NCBI GenBank assembly: GCA_900768505.1
Contig: CAAGED010000020.1
Span: 47,912 to 111,911 of the forward strand
Direction of reading: 5' to 3'
Source: Lentisphaeria bacterium
GTDB taxonomy: Bacteria; Verrucomicrobiota; Lentisphaeria; Victivallales; Victivallaceae
DNA: 64,000 bases
Under the pieces are notes generated by a model. The model saw only the letters and a program-made list of their open reading frames with translations, made no database searches and was not told where the DNA came from. Positions 9,532 through 17,832 of this stretch are shown in pieces. Made by a program: the position numbers and the translations under genes. The number at the start of each line of letters is the position of its first letter. The stretch's first letter is position 1.

Positions 9532-10890
9532 TTACTTTTTTTCAACCTGGGGGTCAAATCCTTCAATGACATAATTGCGCTCCAGCAATTTTCGCTCCGC
9601 CGTGCCGTCATCCGGCTGAAAATGCACCTCAAAACGCGCCGCATATTCCTTGCCGGCATCACCCTCCTCAATTAAAATATTGGGCATATAAATAATTTTT
9701 TCATCCGGATTATCTGAAAATCCGCTCCACTCAGCACTGCTTGATTTCACCAGTTTTTCCGACAACGGCTGATTCCGGGTGATTTCATAAACCCGCATGA
9801 AAATCTTCCCCGGCTGCCCCGGATTAACCCGGACAATAGCGCGATACATTCCTTGACCGACTTCAATCAATTCGAAGGATTCCACTCCGCCAGTCACCGT
9901 ATGCGCCGGCAACACTGCCCGTACTTGAGTCTCACTCACGGCGGCGGCCACCGGAGCAAATTCCGCCTGCAGCATCCGCAGCGCCTTGGGAATCATCACA
10001 ATCTGCTCCCGGGAGGAACGTTCAAATATTTCGACGGTCAATTCTCCGGTGCGAAACCCCAGATAAGAGTAATAAATCCCATCTTTTTCGTTTAGCTTTG
10101 GCTTCAAATCAATCTCAGTACCAGCGGTTTGAATCATGGCATTCTTCTGAAATGCTCCGCCAATGCCAATGATAATTTGACAACCGACAAAGTCGCCTTT
10201 TACCTCGTCTCCCTGCTTGAATTCATACTCCCAATGGTTGCCGACTTCAAAAAAACGCTTGATGGCAAAAACCTTTCCTTCACTTTCCGCCAAACGCCAA
10301 GTGGGGTTGCTGGCCACATAATATGGAAAATTTTTTATTCCCTTCCGCTGCATTTCCGTCAACGCCGACACCTCGCAACGGATTTTGGCCGATTCATCAA
10401 TCACACCATCCTCGCCGGAAATTATACGAGTTAATTCAGGACGCTCCAATTCAAAACGGCTAAAGTAAAACTGATGATTTTTAGGATATGGACGAGAAAT
10501 TTCAATATCGCCGGGAATTGTCAATTCGTCGGCGAAATGATCCGGCAACTGATTTTTTACATTGCTCGCCCAAATAACGTAATAACCGTACAAAACCATC
10601 AGTAGCGGCAACGCCAGCAAGCACCCTAATCCACTGCCCGGACGTTTGCGATAAAAATTGATAAATGCTGCCACAATAACCATCAGCAGGCTCAATGCTG
10701 AGGCGGCGAACAGTAGAAAATCCACTCCTTGAAAAAGAAACGAATTGCGATATTTGGACACCATAGGCAAAAAAAGCACCCACAACGTGTCAAAAATCAA
10801 TACCACCGCAGGCAAAGCCGCCACCACCCAAAAATTACTTAAATAATCATTTAATGTAAAACGACGTTTAAACATCATTCGCAACCTCAA
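9532..10890 (-). CDS. Membrane-anchored protein of unknown function
   Basis: A 452-residue protein. Three hydrophobic helices lie in the first 125 residues (FWVVAALPAVVLIFDTLWVLF; DFLLFAASALSLLMVIVAAFI; LGCLLALPLLMVLYGYYVIW). After them come about 320 residues of polar, beta-rich sequence that probably face the periplasm. Two beta-sandwich-like units can be suspected, but I do not recognise a domain. It may start a few codons further in (MMFKRRFTLNDYL) than the first ATG. It is separated from both neighbours and could be an envelope or stress protein; that is a guess from topology only. Confidence 0.6.
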   Translation of the reverse strand: MRLRMMFKRRFTLNDYLSNFWVVAALPAVVLIFDTLWVLFLPMVSKYRNSFLFQGVDFLLFAASALSLLMVIVAAFINFYRKRPGSGLGCLLALPLLMVLYGYYVIWASNVKNQLPDHFADELTIPGDIEISRPYPKNHQFYFSRFELERPELTRIISGEDGVIDESAKIRCEVSALTEMQRKGIKNFPYYVASNPTWRLAESEGKVFAIKRFFEVGNHWEYEFKQGDEVKGDFVGCQIIIGIGGAFQKNAMIQTAGTEIDLKPKLNEKDGIYYSYLGFRTGELTVEIFERSSREQIVMIPKALRMLQAEFAPVAAAVSETQVRAVLPAHTVTGGVESFELIEVGQGMYRAIVRVNPGQPGKIFMRVYEITRNQPLSEKLVKSSSAEWSGFSDNPDEKIIYMPNILIEEGDAGKEYAARFEVHFQPDDGTAERKLLERNYVIEGFDPQVEKK

Positions 10891-11135
10891 AAATTTTTTA
10901 TCAAATTAAGTTTAAAAAAAATATTATATAAAATCTGCGTTATTTATTCATAACAATATACCAACAAATGAGTTATCATATAAAATAGTGAATATGCCAT
11001 AAAAAAAAATTTATTTTTTAAATAAATATTGAAATATTTTTATTATAATCTCAGCTTTTTAATTCGTTATCCCAAACAATATAAATACTTAATTATTAAC
11101 ATATTTCACCACAAAAACCTGCTACCAAAACAATT

Positions 11136-11151
11136 TGGCACGCATTATGCT
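11136..11151 (+). promoter_or_regulatory. Sigma-54 (-24/-12) promoter candidate 1
   Basis: TGGCACG-CATT-ATGCT keeps the invariant GG (11137-11138) and GC (11149-11150) exactly ten bases apart, and six further consensus positions match TGGCACG-N4-TTGCW. Transcription would begin near 11161. No sigma-54 activator gene is visible in the window. Confidence 0.5.
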
Positions 11152-11161
11152 ATGCTTATTT

Positions 11162-11243
11162 CAGTATAGGTTTAGAGGACTTTCCGAGGAGTCATCCGCA
11201 GCATTGTTTGTGCCCCATCTGCAATGTTGCGGATGAGTTTTTT
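11162..11243 (+). ncRNA. Candidate small RNA 1 ending in a terminator hairpin
   Basis: The interval from the predicted sigma-54 start to the T-run is about 82 bases and contains no useful reading frame. Its 3' half folds into a 14-bp stem, CATCCGCAGCATTG (11193-11206) with CAATGTTGCGGATG (11222-11235), broken only by one G-U pair, followed by TTTTTT at 11238-11243. This is the form of an intrinsic terminator at the end of a small RNA. The 5' part (TTAGAGGACTTTCCGAGGAG) is purine-rich and repeats GAGGA, which could pair with target mRNAs. Function unknown. Confidence 0.42.
11193..11243 (+). terminator. Intrinsic terminator, 14-bp stem
   Basis: CATCCGCAGCATTG / CAATGTTGCGGATG with a 15-base loop and a following T-run. 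No protein gene precedes it on the plus strand, which is why a short non-coding transcript is suspected. Confidence 0.65.
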
Positions 11244-11632
11244 GGACAAGTGCCTCATAAACTTAAATTAAATCAAGCCTGAAAATCCAAATTCATTCAA
11301 AAAAACACCAATATGCCAGAAATTTTCTCGTTTTTTCTCAAAATAATTCGTTAAAAAACGTAAAATATTAAATTAAGAATTCCCCGCCAACTCTTCTGAT
11401 GAATCAAGACATTAATTGCAACAAATTATTTCAAGAAATCTTGAAAGTAAATAATTAGTTATTACTCACTAATTATCAATCTGTTAATAAAAAAATCACG
11501 ACAAAAAACAATTTCAGTAGAATATTTTTTAAACATATCTTAAAAAAATTTCATATTCTTCCAAAAACCTACTATGCGCATAAACATTTAAGCTACAACA
11601 TGTTAAATCACAAAAAACAAATAAATGTCTTT

Positions 11633-11648
11633 TGGCACACAAAATGCT
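11633..11648 (+). promoter_or_regulatory. Sigma-54 (-24/-12) promoter candidate 2
   Basis: TGGCACA-CAAA-ATGCT has GG at 11634-11635 and GC at 11646-11647, again with the exact ten-base spacing. It shares TGGCAC and ATGCT with candidate 1, about 500 bases upstream. Transcription would begin near 11658. Confidence 0.48.
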
Positions 11649-11657
11649 TAATACAAT

Positions 11658-11729
11658 TCAGCGTATGATTTATGAGGATATGAAGAAAGGAAATAACCGC
11701 TTGAACTAAAATTCATGCGGTTATTTTTT
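11658..11729 (+). ncRNA. Candidate small RNA 2 or leader peptide transcript
   Basis: About 72 bases from the predicted sigma-54 start to the T-run. The 3' end is a stem of AAATAACCGC (11691-11700) with GCGGTTATTT (11717-11726), followed by Ts. A 14-codon frame, ATG 11665 to TAA 11709 (MIYEDMKKGNNRLN), lies inside but has no ribosome site of its own, so a non-coding RNA is at least as likely. The hairpin may also serve as terminator for the minus-strand radical SAM gene that ends at 11728, which weakens the small-RNA reading. Confidence 0.38.
11691..11729. terminator. Bidirectional terminator hairpin
   Basis: Ten perfect base pairs (AAATAACCGC / GCGGTTATTT) with T-rich flanks on both strands; the plus-strand run of six Ts is the better one. 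It lies directly at the 3' end of the minus-strand radical SAM gene. Confidence 0.6.
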
Positions 11730-12675
11730 ATGCCTTCCCGAAAAACTCCCCACGCTCACCGCGTTCCGAAGTCAGCAAACCGTAATCGACCAGTTTTCTG
11801 CAACGACCAACCAAATCAACCGGCTCAATATCCAATGCCTCCGCCAAATCCGCCACCGTCACCGGCCGACGGGAAGCCAAATCAATTATCGCCAAGTCAA
11901 GCTGCTCCTCCGCCATCTGAATATGCCGCAATGAACGACTCTTGTAACGGAACGGCCCCACTGCCTCAACCGGCACATAAGGCTCCAGCGCCTGAATAAA
12001 GCGCATGGTGTTCTCCTTGCTGGAGGGACGAATCCAATCCACCACCCCCGGCCGATCCAAGGTATTAAGCTGCACCATGTTAAGCTTCATACGCCGAATA
12101 ATGTCCACAAAACGTTTAATTGATTCATCTGAGTCGTTCACTCCAGGCACAATGAACAACTCCAGGAATACTTCGGCGCTGCTCTGATGAGTATAATCCG
12201 CCAGACCATCCACATACTTTTCAAAGGTTATTCCCGCCGCCGGACGGTTGATCTTCTCAAATTCAGCCGCATTGGAGGCATCCAGCGATGGCACCACCCG
12301 ATCCACCCGGGCAATTTCCCGACGCACATCCGGATCGTAAAGCAGAAGCCCGTTAGTTAAAAGGCAAAGTTTGTATTCCGGGTAATTGTCCTTGATGAAA
12401 TTTACCACGTCGCCAATTCTTGAGTTCAAGGTAGGCTCACCGGCTCCGGAAAAGGTGATGTAATCAATTTCCGGCTTTTGAGCCAAAACATCATGCAGCT
12501 GCTGCTTGACTTCCTCAATTTTTACATATTCCTTGCGTTGCAATGTATGCTCAGTGGTGGATCCTGCTTCACAATAAATACAATCCAACGAGCAACACTT
12601 AGGCGTAACCAAATCCACTCCCAATGACAATCCCAAACGTCGGGATGCCACCGGACCAAAAACGTGATTTTTCAT
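11728..12675 (-). CDS. Radical SAM protein of the COG0731 type
   Basis: A 315-residue radical SAM enzyme. It begins MKNHVFGPVASRRLGLSLG and has the cluster-binding C-x3-C-x2-C motif in CSLDCIYC (residues about 29-36), followed by the FSGAGEPTLNS motif that contacts SAM. The N-terminal FGPVxSRRLG sequence and this motif spacing are typical of the COG0731 group of radical SAM proteins, whose members are related to tRNA wybutosine enzymes but are of uncertain function in bacteria. The last 70 residues (DLASRRPVTVADLAEALDIE and following) look like a winged helix, suggesting nucleic-acid binding. The gene is monocistronic. Confidence 0.8.
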   Translation of the reverse strand: MKNHVFGPVASRRLGLSLGVDLVTPKCCSLDCIYCEAGSTTEHTLQRKEYVKIEEVKQQLHDVLAQKPEIDYITFSGAGEPTLNSRIGDVVNFIKDNYPEYKLCLLTNGLLLYDPDVRREIARVDRVVPSLDASNAAEFEKINRPAAGITFEKYVDGLADYTHQSSAEVFLELFIVPGVNDSDESIKRFVDIIRRMKLNMVQLNTLDRPGVVDWIRPSSKENTMRFIQALEPYVPVEAVGPFRYKSRSLRHIQMAEEQLDLAIIDLASRRPVTVADLAEALDIEPVDLVGRCRKLVDYGLLTSERGERGEFFGKA

Positions 12676-13025
12676 TTTTCACCTCGCAATACCGGCATTT
12701 AAACCGGATTTTTCTCACCCGTTACTCTAGTGTCGTATCAATGATAATTATGCGCAAAAACAATCAAAATCAAAATTAAAATTCAGATTTTTACTTTTTG
12801 CGAATTAGAGCGATGTGAACACCGGACGACATCGGCTAAATAAAAATATGACTTTAAAATGATTGTCACTAAGCACTTGCGTTCTTTTGTCTTCTCTTGG
12901 CGGATATTTCTACATTTCGATAACCCGTATCGGCGGCGCCAAAAAACACTCCCACGCCCCAAATATCCGCAATTTTTGCTGCAAATTCTCAGTTTACACA
13001 ACACCAGAACAATGCAATAACAAAA
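12676..13025. other. Intergenic region, nothing recognised
   Basis: About 350 bases between the end of the cyclophilin gene and the start of the radical SAM gene on the same strand. I see no gene, terminator or repeat of note apart from a small CCGG/CCGG hairpin near 12694-12710. Confidence 0.4.
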
Positions 13026-13520
13026 CTATTCCACTACTTCAACCGAATTAATCACCACATTTTCCACTGGCACATCGTCATGCATGCCTCGACGCCCGGT
13101 TTTCACCTTGGCAATAGCATCCACAACGTCCATACCTTCGACTACCTGACCGAAAACGCAATATCCGTACCCGCGCGGAGTAGCAGACTGAAAATCCAGA
13201 TAATCATTATCCACCAAGTTTATAAAAAACTGACTTCCGGCAGAGTGTGGTTCCATGGTGCGAGCCATTGCAATAGCGCCGCGTTTATTGCTCAAACCAT
13301 TATCAGCCTCGTTTTTGATTGAGGCATGATTTTTTTTCTCCTTGAAATCAGTATCAAAACCACCAGCCTGCACCATGAAATTTTTTATCACACGGTGAAA
13401 AATGGTATTGCTGAAAAAACCCTCGTTGACGTATGTCATAAAATTCTTTACCGTTTCCGGTGCTTTATCTGCGTACAACTCAAGCTTGATATCCCCCTTG
13501 GAAGTCTTAAAAATCAACAT
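13026..13520 (-). CDS. ppiB: Peptidyl-prolyl cis-trans isomerase, cyclophilin type
   Basis: A 164-residue single-domain cyclophilin without a signal peptide, so cytoplasmic. It carries the family signatures FHRVIKNFMVQAGGF (active-site Arg and Phe), IAMARTMEPHSAGSQFFIN and GYCVFGQVVEGMDVVDAI. It speeds prolyl isomerisation during protein folding. Length and motif order match bacterial PpiB. It lies about 50 bases downstream of the ABC-F gene on the same strand and may be read from the same transcript. Confidence 0.92.
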   Translation of the reverse strand: MLIFKTSKGDIKLELYADKAPETVKNFMTYVNEGFFSNTIFHRVIKNFMVQAGGFDTDFKEKKNHASIKNEADNGLSNKRGAIAMARTMEPHSAGSQFFINLVDNDYLDFQSATPRGYGYCVFGQVVEGMDVVDAIAKVKTGRRGMHDDVPVENVVINSVEVVE

Positions 13521-13573
13521 AAATCATATCTCCTGATAAAATATTTTTTTACAATTTCGTTCAACGTATAAAC

Positions 13574-15169
13574 TTATTTATTCTTACTTTTAAACTCTTC
13601 ATACTCCGCCATCGTGCCCGGAAAATCAACCACTCCCTCGGGAGTGATTTCAATAATTCGAGTCGCCAGACTACTGATAAACTCCCGGTCATGGCTGACG
13701 AAAATCACGGTATTATGGTATATGGTCAAGGCATAATTCAACGCCTCAATAGACTCCAAATCCAAGTGATTGGTCGGCTCGTCCAAAGCAATCACATTGC
13801 CGGCTTCCAACATCATCTTGGCAATAATCAAACGGGCTTTTTCGCCACCGCTCAATACCTTTACCGACTTGAATACATCATCGCCGCTGAAAAGCATTTT
13901 CCCCATAAACGAGCGCAATTCCAATTCAGTAAGTCCCTCCCGGGGGCTGAAATGCGCCAGCCAGTCAATCGCCCTGGCATCGCCGGAAAGCAGATCGTTG
14001 GCATCCTGCGGGAAATAACTGATTTGAACAGTTTCTCCGTGAATAACGTCTCCCTTGGTCGGTTCCAGCTGATGAATTATGCTCTTCAACAAGGTTGTTT
14101 TCCCAATCCCGTTAGTTCCAATGATGGCCACTTTTTCGTCATTGCCGATATTAAACGTCAAATTTGAAAAAATCGGTTTATCATAAATCTTGGTAATTCC
14201 ATTGGCCTCAATAACCTTTTCTCCCAGACGCTGCAGTGGATTGAATCGGATAAACGGCGATACCCGGGAGCTTGGCTTAATCTCTTCCAGTTGAATCTTA
14301 TCCAGCTCCTTCTTGCGGCTTGTCGCCTGACGCGCCTTGGAGGCGTTGGCGCTGAAACGATTGATAAAATCTTTCAAATCTGCAATGCGATTTTCCTTTT
14401 TTTGATTTTCCCGTTTCACCTGCTCCAAGGCCAAAGTGCTGGCTGTCATGAAATCATCATAATTGCCAGTAAAAAGCCGAATCTCCTGATAATCCAAATC
14501 AGCGATATTGGTACATACCTCGTTCAGAAAGTAACGGTTATGGGAAATCACAATCACCGTCCCCTTATGATTTTTCAGAAATGAGCAAAGCCAGTCAATA
14601 CTGCTGATATCCAAATGGTTGGTCGGCTCGTCCAGCAGTAAAATCTCCGGATTATAAAAAAGCACCTGCGCCAGTAAAACCCGCAACTTGAATCCGCCGG
14701 TAAGCGTTGACATCAAGTCATTATGCCGTTCTTCCGGGATTCCCAAGCCCACCAGCAATTTAGCCGCATCAGCCTCCATGGTGTAACCGCCGGCATCCCC
14801 AAAACGCTCCTCGATGGTATTAGCCTGCTCCTCTTCCTCCGGTGTAAGCTCGGCCTGGCTGTAAAGATACTCCCGCTCCTGGTGAATCTTCCACAACGCT
14901 TCGTTGCCCATGTAGACCGTATCCAAAATAGTGCAATTTTCATATTCGTAGTGGTTCTGCTTCAAGTAACCAAGCCGGCAATCCTTATCAATGGAAATTT
15001 CGCCGGTGGTCATATGTTCAATGCCGGCCAGAATTCTCATAAACGTAGATTTGCCTGAACCATTGGCACCAATCAGACCGTAGCGGGCGTCGGGACGAAA
15101 CTTAACACTCACATCTTCAAACAGGATTTGCTGTCCGAAGCGTTTAGAAATATTAGTGGCAGAAATCAT
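13574..15169 (-). CDS. ybiT: ABC-F ATPase of the YbiT type
   Basis: A 531-residue protein with two ABC ATPase domains and no membrane part. The first has Walker A GANGSGKST (about residue 34), signature LTGGFKLRVLLAQ and Walker B LLLDEPTNHLD; the second has GTNGIGKTT (about 350), LSGGEKARLIIAK and ALDEPTNHLD. The linker between them contains FINRFSANASKARQATSRKK, as in YbiT. ABC-F proteins bind the ribosomal E site and act in translation. Length and the C-terminal ITPEGVVDFPGTMAEYEEF tail match E. coli YbiT closely. Confidence 0.92.
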   Translation of the reverse strand: MISATNISKRFGQQILFEDVSVKFRPDARYGLIGANGSGKSTFMRILAGIEHMTTGEISIDKDCRLGYLKQNHYEYENCTILDTVYMGNEALWKIHQEREYLYSQAELTPEEEEQANTIEERFGDAGGYTMEADAAKLLVGLGIPEERHNDLMSTLTGGFKLRVLLAQVLFYNPEILLLDEPTNHLDISSIDWLCSFLKNHKGTVIVISHNRYFLNEVCTNIADLDYQEIRLFTGNYDDFMTASTLALEQVKRENQKKENRIADLKDFINRFSANASKARQATSRKKELDKIQLEEIKPSSRVSPFIRFNPLQRLGEKVIEANGITKIYDKPIFSNLTFNIGNDEKVAIIGTNGIGKTTLLKSIIHQLEPTKGDVIHGETVQISYFPQDANDLLSGDARAIDWLAHFSPREGLTELELRSFMGKMLFSGDDVFKSVKVLSGGEKARLIIAKMMLEAGNVIALDEPTNHLDLESIEALNYALTIYHNTVIFVSHDREFISSLATRIIEITPEGVVDFPGTMAEYEEFKSKNK

Positions 15170-15356
15170 TGTGAAAAATGCTCCATTATCGCTGTCAATA
15201 AAATTTAAAAAATAAAAACACCATCAAAACTATACAAAAAGACATAAGCTATACTTTAAGAGCAGTTTCAAACAATTTCAAATCATTATCAATAAAAAAA
15301 ACGTTTTTTCCCCGTTTTCCGACGGCAATTTCCAGTTCTATCAATTCAAAACAAAA

Positions 15357-15385
15357 AACTCCCGAAAAAATAAATTCCGGGAGTT
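15357..15385 (-). terminator. Intrinsic terminator of the lipoprotein gene
   Basis: AACTCCCG (15357-15364) pairs with CGGGAGTT (15378-15385). Read on the minus strand the stem is followed by TTTTTTGTTTT, about 45 bases after the stop of the lipoprotein gene. Confidence 0.75.
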
Positions 15386-15428
15386 AAATTCATCATTATT
15401 TAGGGCATCGCAATGAAAGAAAATTTTG

Positions 15429-15827
15429 TTACTTGATTACATTACCTGAAACGTTAACACTCTTGTAGTAGAAAAGGAACGGGAACGGGAACGGAATCAT
15501 CATTGATGAACGGGTACTGCTGACATCAACTACCGCATTTCCCTTCATTTCATTGGATTTAGCAGTAAGGATATTCACTGCGGTCGGAACATTTACCGTA
15601 TCTTCGCCAACCCACTCAGTGGTTCCGACTTTGGTTGAACCGGCAGCAATTGGCCATTTGAGGAAGTAGAAGCCATCATTCTGCACGTTCACGTGAGCAA
15701 TTGTACCACTGCCGTCAATCAATTTCTGACCGTTAAGATTTTTACCCTGAGCAACTTCAACGCTGGAGCAGCCGCTGAAAGCAAACAATGCGGCAATCGC
15801 ACCGGCAAATAAAAATAACTTTTTCAT
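15429..15827 (-). CDS. Small lipoprotein
   Basis: A 132-residue protein with a type II signal peptide: MKKLFLFAGAIAALFAFSGC, lipobox FSGC with the modified Cys at residue 20. The mature protein is beta-rich and ends in VNVSGNVIK. AGGGGAAA before the ATG is a good ribosome site, and a strong terminator follows, so it is a single-gene unit. It resembles small envelope lipoproteins that share a TRSSMMIPFPFPFLFYY-like turn, but I cannot name its function. Confidence 0.8.
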   Translation of the reverse strand: MKKLFLFAGAIAALFAFSGCSSVEVAQGKNLNGQKLIDGSGTIAHVNVQNDGFYFLKWPIAAGSTKVGTTEWVGEDTVNVPTAVNILTAKSNEMKGNAVVDVSSTRSSMMIPFPFPFLFYYKSVNVSGNVIK

Positions 15828-15990
15828 ATTATGTTTCCCCTATACTTCCATTTTTTTTGCTAAAAATACTTCAGCATATTCTCGACACCCTCTTTATTAA
15901 ACTAACCTGAAATTATAAAAAAACAAGTCCATTTGCCTACTTTGTCGCTAAATTTTACCCAAAATAATGTTTTGGAAAATCATTTTTATT

Positions 15991-17832
15991 TCATTCAAGT
16001 CTCAAATTTCCATCAAAGCAATCTTGAATGCGGTCAGGCAACCCCGAATGGCGCACCACACAATGTTCCAACGCCTGCTCTACCAGCGACAAACGACTCC
16101 ATAAAATCACTCGCTGCTTGGCACGGCTGATTCCAGTGTAGATTAGCTCACGACTCAGCAGTTGATGCTCTCCCTGCTCCGGCGGCAAAATCAATAACAC
16201 CTGCTCGAAGCCGGAGCCTTGAGACTTATGTATGGTCATGGCGAATACCACCTCGTAATCAGGCAAACTTTCCAAACTGAAATAACGCTCTTCATCCCCC
16301 TCCCCGGGAAAGACCGCCATATCGCCGGCAATTACCACCCCGACATCGCCGTTACTTAAATTACAACGGGAATCATTGCGCAAAATCATTATCGGCGTCC
16401 CCGGTTTCGGACGGCCGCCAAATCGATTGCTCAACTTCAGCTCTGTTAAAACTGCCGCATTGATGCCGGAGACACCGCAAGGCCCCTGGTTGGCAGTGCA
16501 AAGAATTTTAAATTTGTCCAGCAACGGCAGCAAAATTTTCACCTTATTTTCCCGTCCTAAATCTTTCAGGTCGTAAAAAGAGTACTTTTCACCGGATATT
16601 TCAAACTTTTGCGCCAAAAGCTGACGTAAATTATTCTCCAAAAGACGGGGATTCAACTCATAAAAACTGAAATCCGCCGCTGAAAGTTCCGTTATTCGTT
16701 TTGCCAGCAACCTTATTGCAATATCGTCCGAAGTCAAATTTTTTATTTCATGGCATATTTTCTGAATGTTAATCCCTTTGGCCCGGAAATTTTTCTGCAG
16801 CTCCACCACCAACCCGGACAATGGTCGACCGTCCGCCGCCGGAATCGGCCAATTTACCGCCGCTGCCAACTGACGGCGCAATTCTTCAGACAACATATTT
16901 TTCCCGCCGGAAGCACAAATATCCGCCATCACCGACCCGGTATCCACTGAACTAAGCTGATCCTTGTCTCCCAGCAAAATCAAACGGCAATTTTCCGGCA
17001 ACGCTTCACAAAGCCAATCCGCCAACTCTACCGAAATCATGGAACACTCGTCAATCACCACCAAATCCGCCGCCAACGGCCGGTTTTTGTCATATTTTAC
17101 CTGATTTGTTCCCGGATTATATCCTAATAATTTATGCAGTGTAACACAAGGCAATTTAGCCAATTTATCCTTGACATCACTTTCTATCCGCAAATTAGGC
17201 AGCTCGCCGGACAACGCTTCGCGCATTCGGTTGGCCGCCTTGCCGGTAGGAGCAGCGGCCAGAATTCGGCATTCAGGATCTTGTTGGAAAGTCAAAGCCA
17301 AAATTGCACTGAGAACCGTGGTTTTTCCAGTTCCCGGCCCGCCGGTTATTACACAAAACGGGTTTTTCAGCGCACAAAACACCGCCAATTGCTGATAATC
17401 CAATTCATTTTCCGGCAGACGGGAAAAATGAGTGGTTATTTGATGAATTAACGGCATTGACACATCACACATTGCCAAATTTGATTTGGTCAGCGCCTGC
17501 AATTTGGCTGCCACCACCAATTCATATTGATAATAACGCTGCAGATAAAGGCGATTTTTTTCATCCAGAATCAGCGGCGTACCTTGGGACGAGGCAGAAA
17601 AATCCACCACTACGCCAATTAATTCTTTCAAATCATCAACTTCGGAACTGCTTAATTCAATACAGCTGGCCCCGGCAAAAAATGCGGTAAAAAGGCGGTC
17701 ACTTAGATTTTCAAGCAGCTCCAATATACCTGAATTGCCTTCCAATTCCGGCTTCAAATTTACCGCGTAATCCGCCAGGCGCCTACCAAAATATCCGCCG
17801 GAACCCAACTTATAAGCCGCTTCAGATTTCAT
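15991..17832 (-). CDS. recD: Exodeoxyribonuclease V alpha subunit RecD
   Basis: A 613-residue SF1B helicase, the 5'-3' motor of RecBCD. Walker A is GGPGTGKTT (about residues 163-171), Walker B IDECSMIS (about 268), and the C-terminal UvrD-like motif is TIHKSQGSGFEQVLL (about 545). The length matches E. coli RecD (608). The ATG at 17832 overlaps the last codons of recB by 11 bases, so translation is coupled. It is the last gene of recC-recB-recD. The complex processes double-strand ends for recombination and degrades linear phage DNA. Confidence 0.93.
   Translation of the reverse strand: MKSEAAYKLGSGGYFGRRLADYAVNLKPELEGNSGILELLENLSDRLFTAFFAGASCIELSSSEVDDLKELIGVVVDFSASSQGTPLILDEKNRLYLQRYYQYELVVAAKLQALTKSNLAMCDVSMPLIHQITTHFSRLPENELDYQQLAVFCALKNPFCVITGGPGTGKTTVLSAILALTFQQDPECRILAAAPTGKAANRMREALSGELPNLRIESDVKDKLAKLPCVTLHKLLGYNPGTNQVKYDKNRPLAADLVVIDECSMISVELADWLCEALPENCRLILLGDKDQLSSVDTGSVMADICASGGKNMLSEELRRQLAAAVNWPIPAADGRPLSGLVVELQKNFRAKGINIQKICHEIKNLTSDDIAIRLLAKRITELSAADFSFYELNPRLLENNLRQLLAQKFEISGEKYSFYDLKDLGRENKVKILLPLLDKFKILCTANQGPCGVSGINAAVLTELKLSNRFGGRPKPGTPIMILRNDSRCNLSNGDVGVVIAGDMAVFPGEGDEERYFSLESLPDYEVVFAMTIHKSQGSGFEQVLLILPPEQGEHQLLSRELIYTGISRAKQRVILWSRLSLVEQALEHCVVRHSGLPDRIQDCFDGNLRLE

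Larger units (their letters stand above)
10891..11727. other. Long intergenic region holding two sigma-54-like promoter/terminator pairs
   Basis: About 840 bases with no protein gene of more than trivial length. The first half is extremely A+T rich. Against that background two short units stand out, each made of a -24/-12 promoter match followed within roughly 80 bases by a strong terminator-like hairpin; they are listed separately. Confidence 0.6.
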
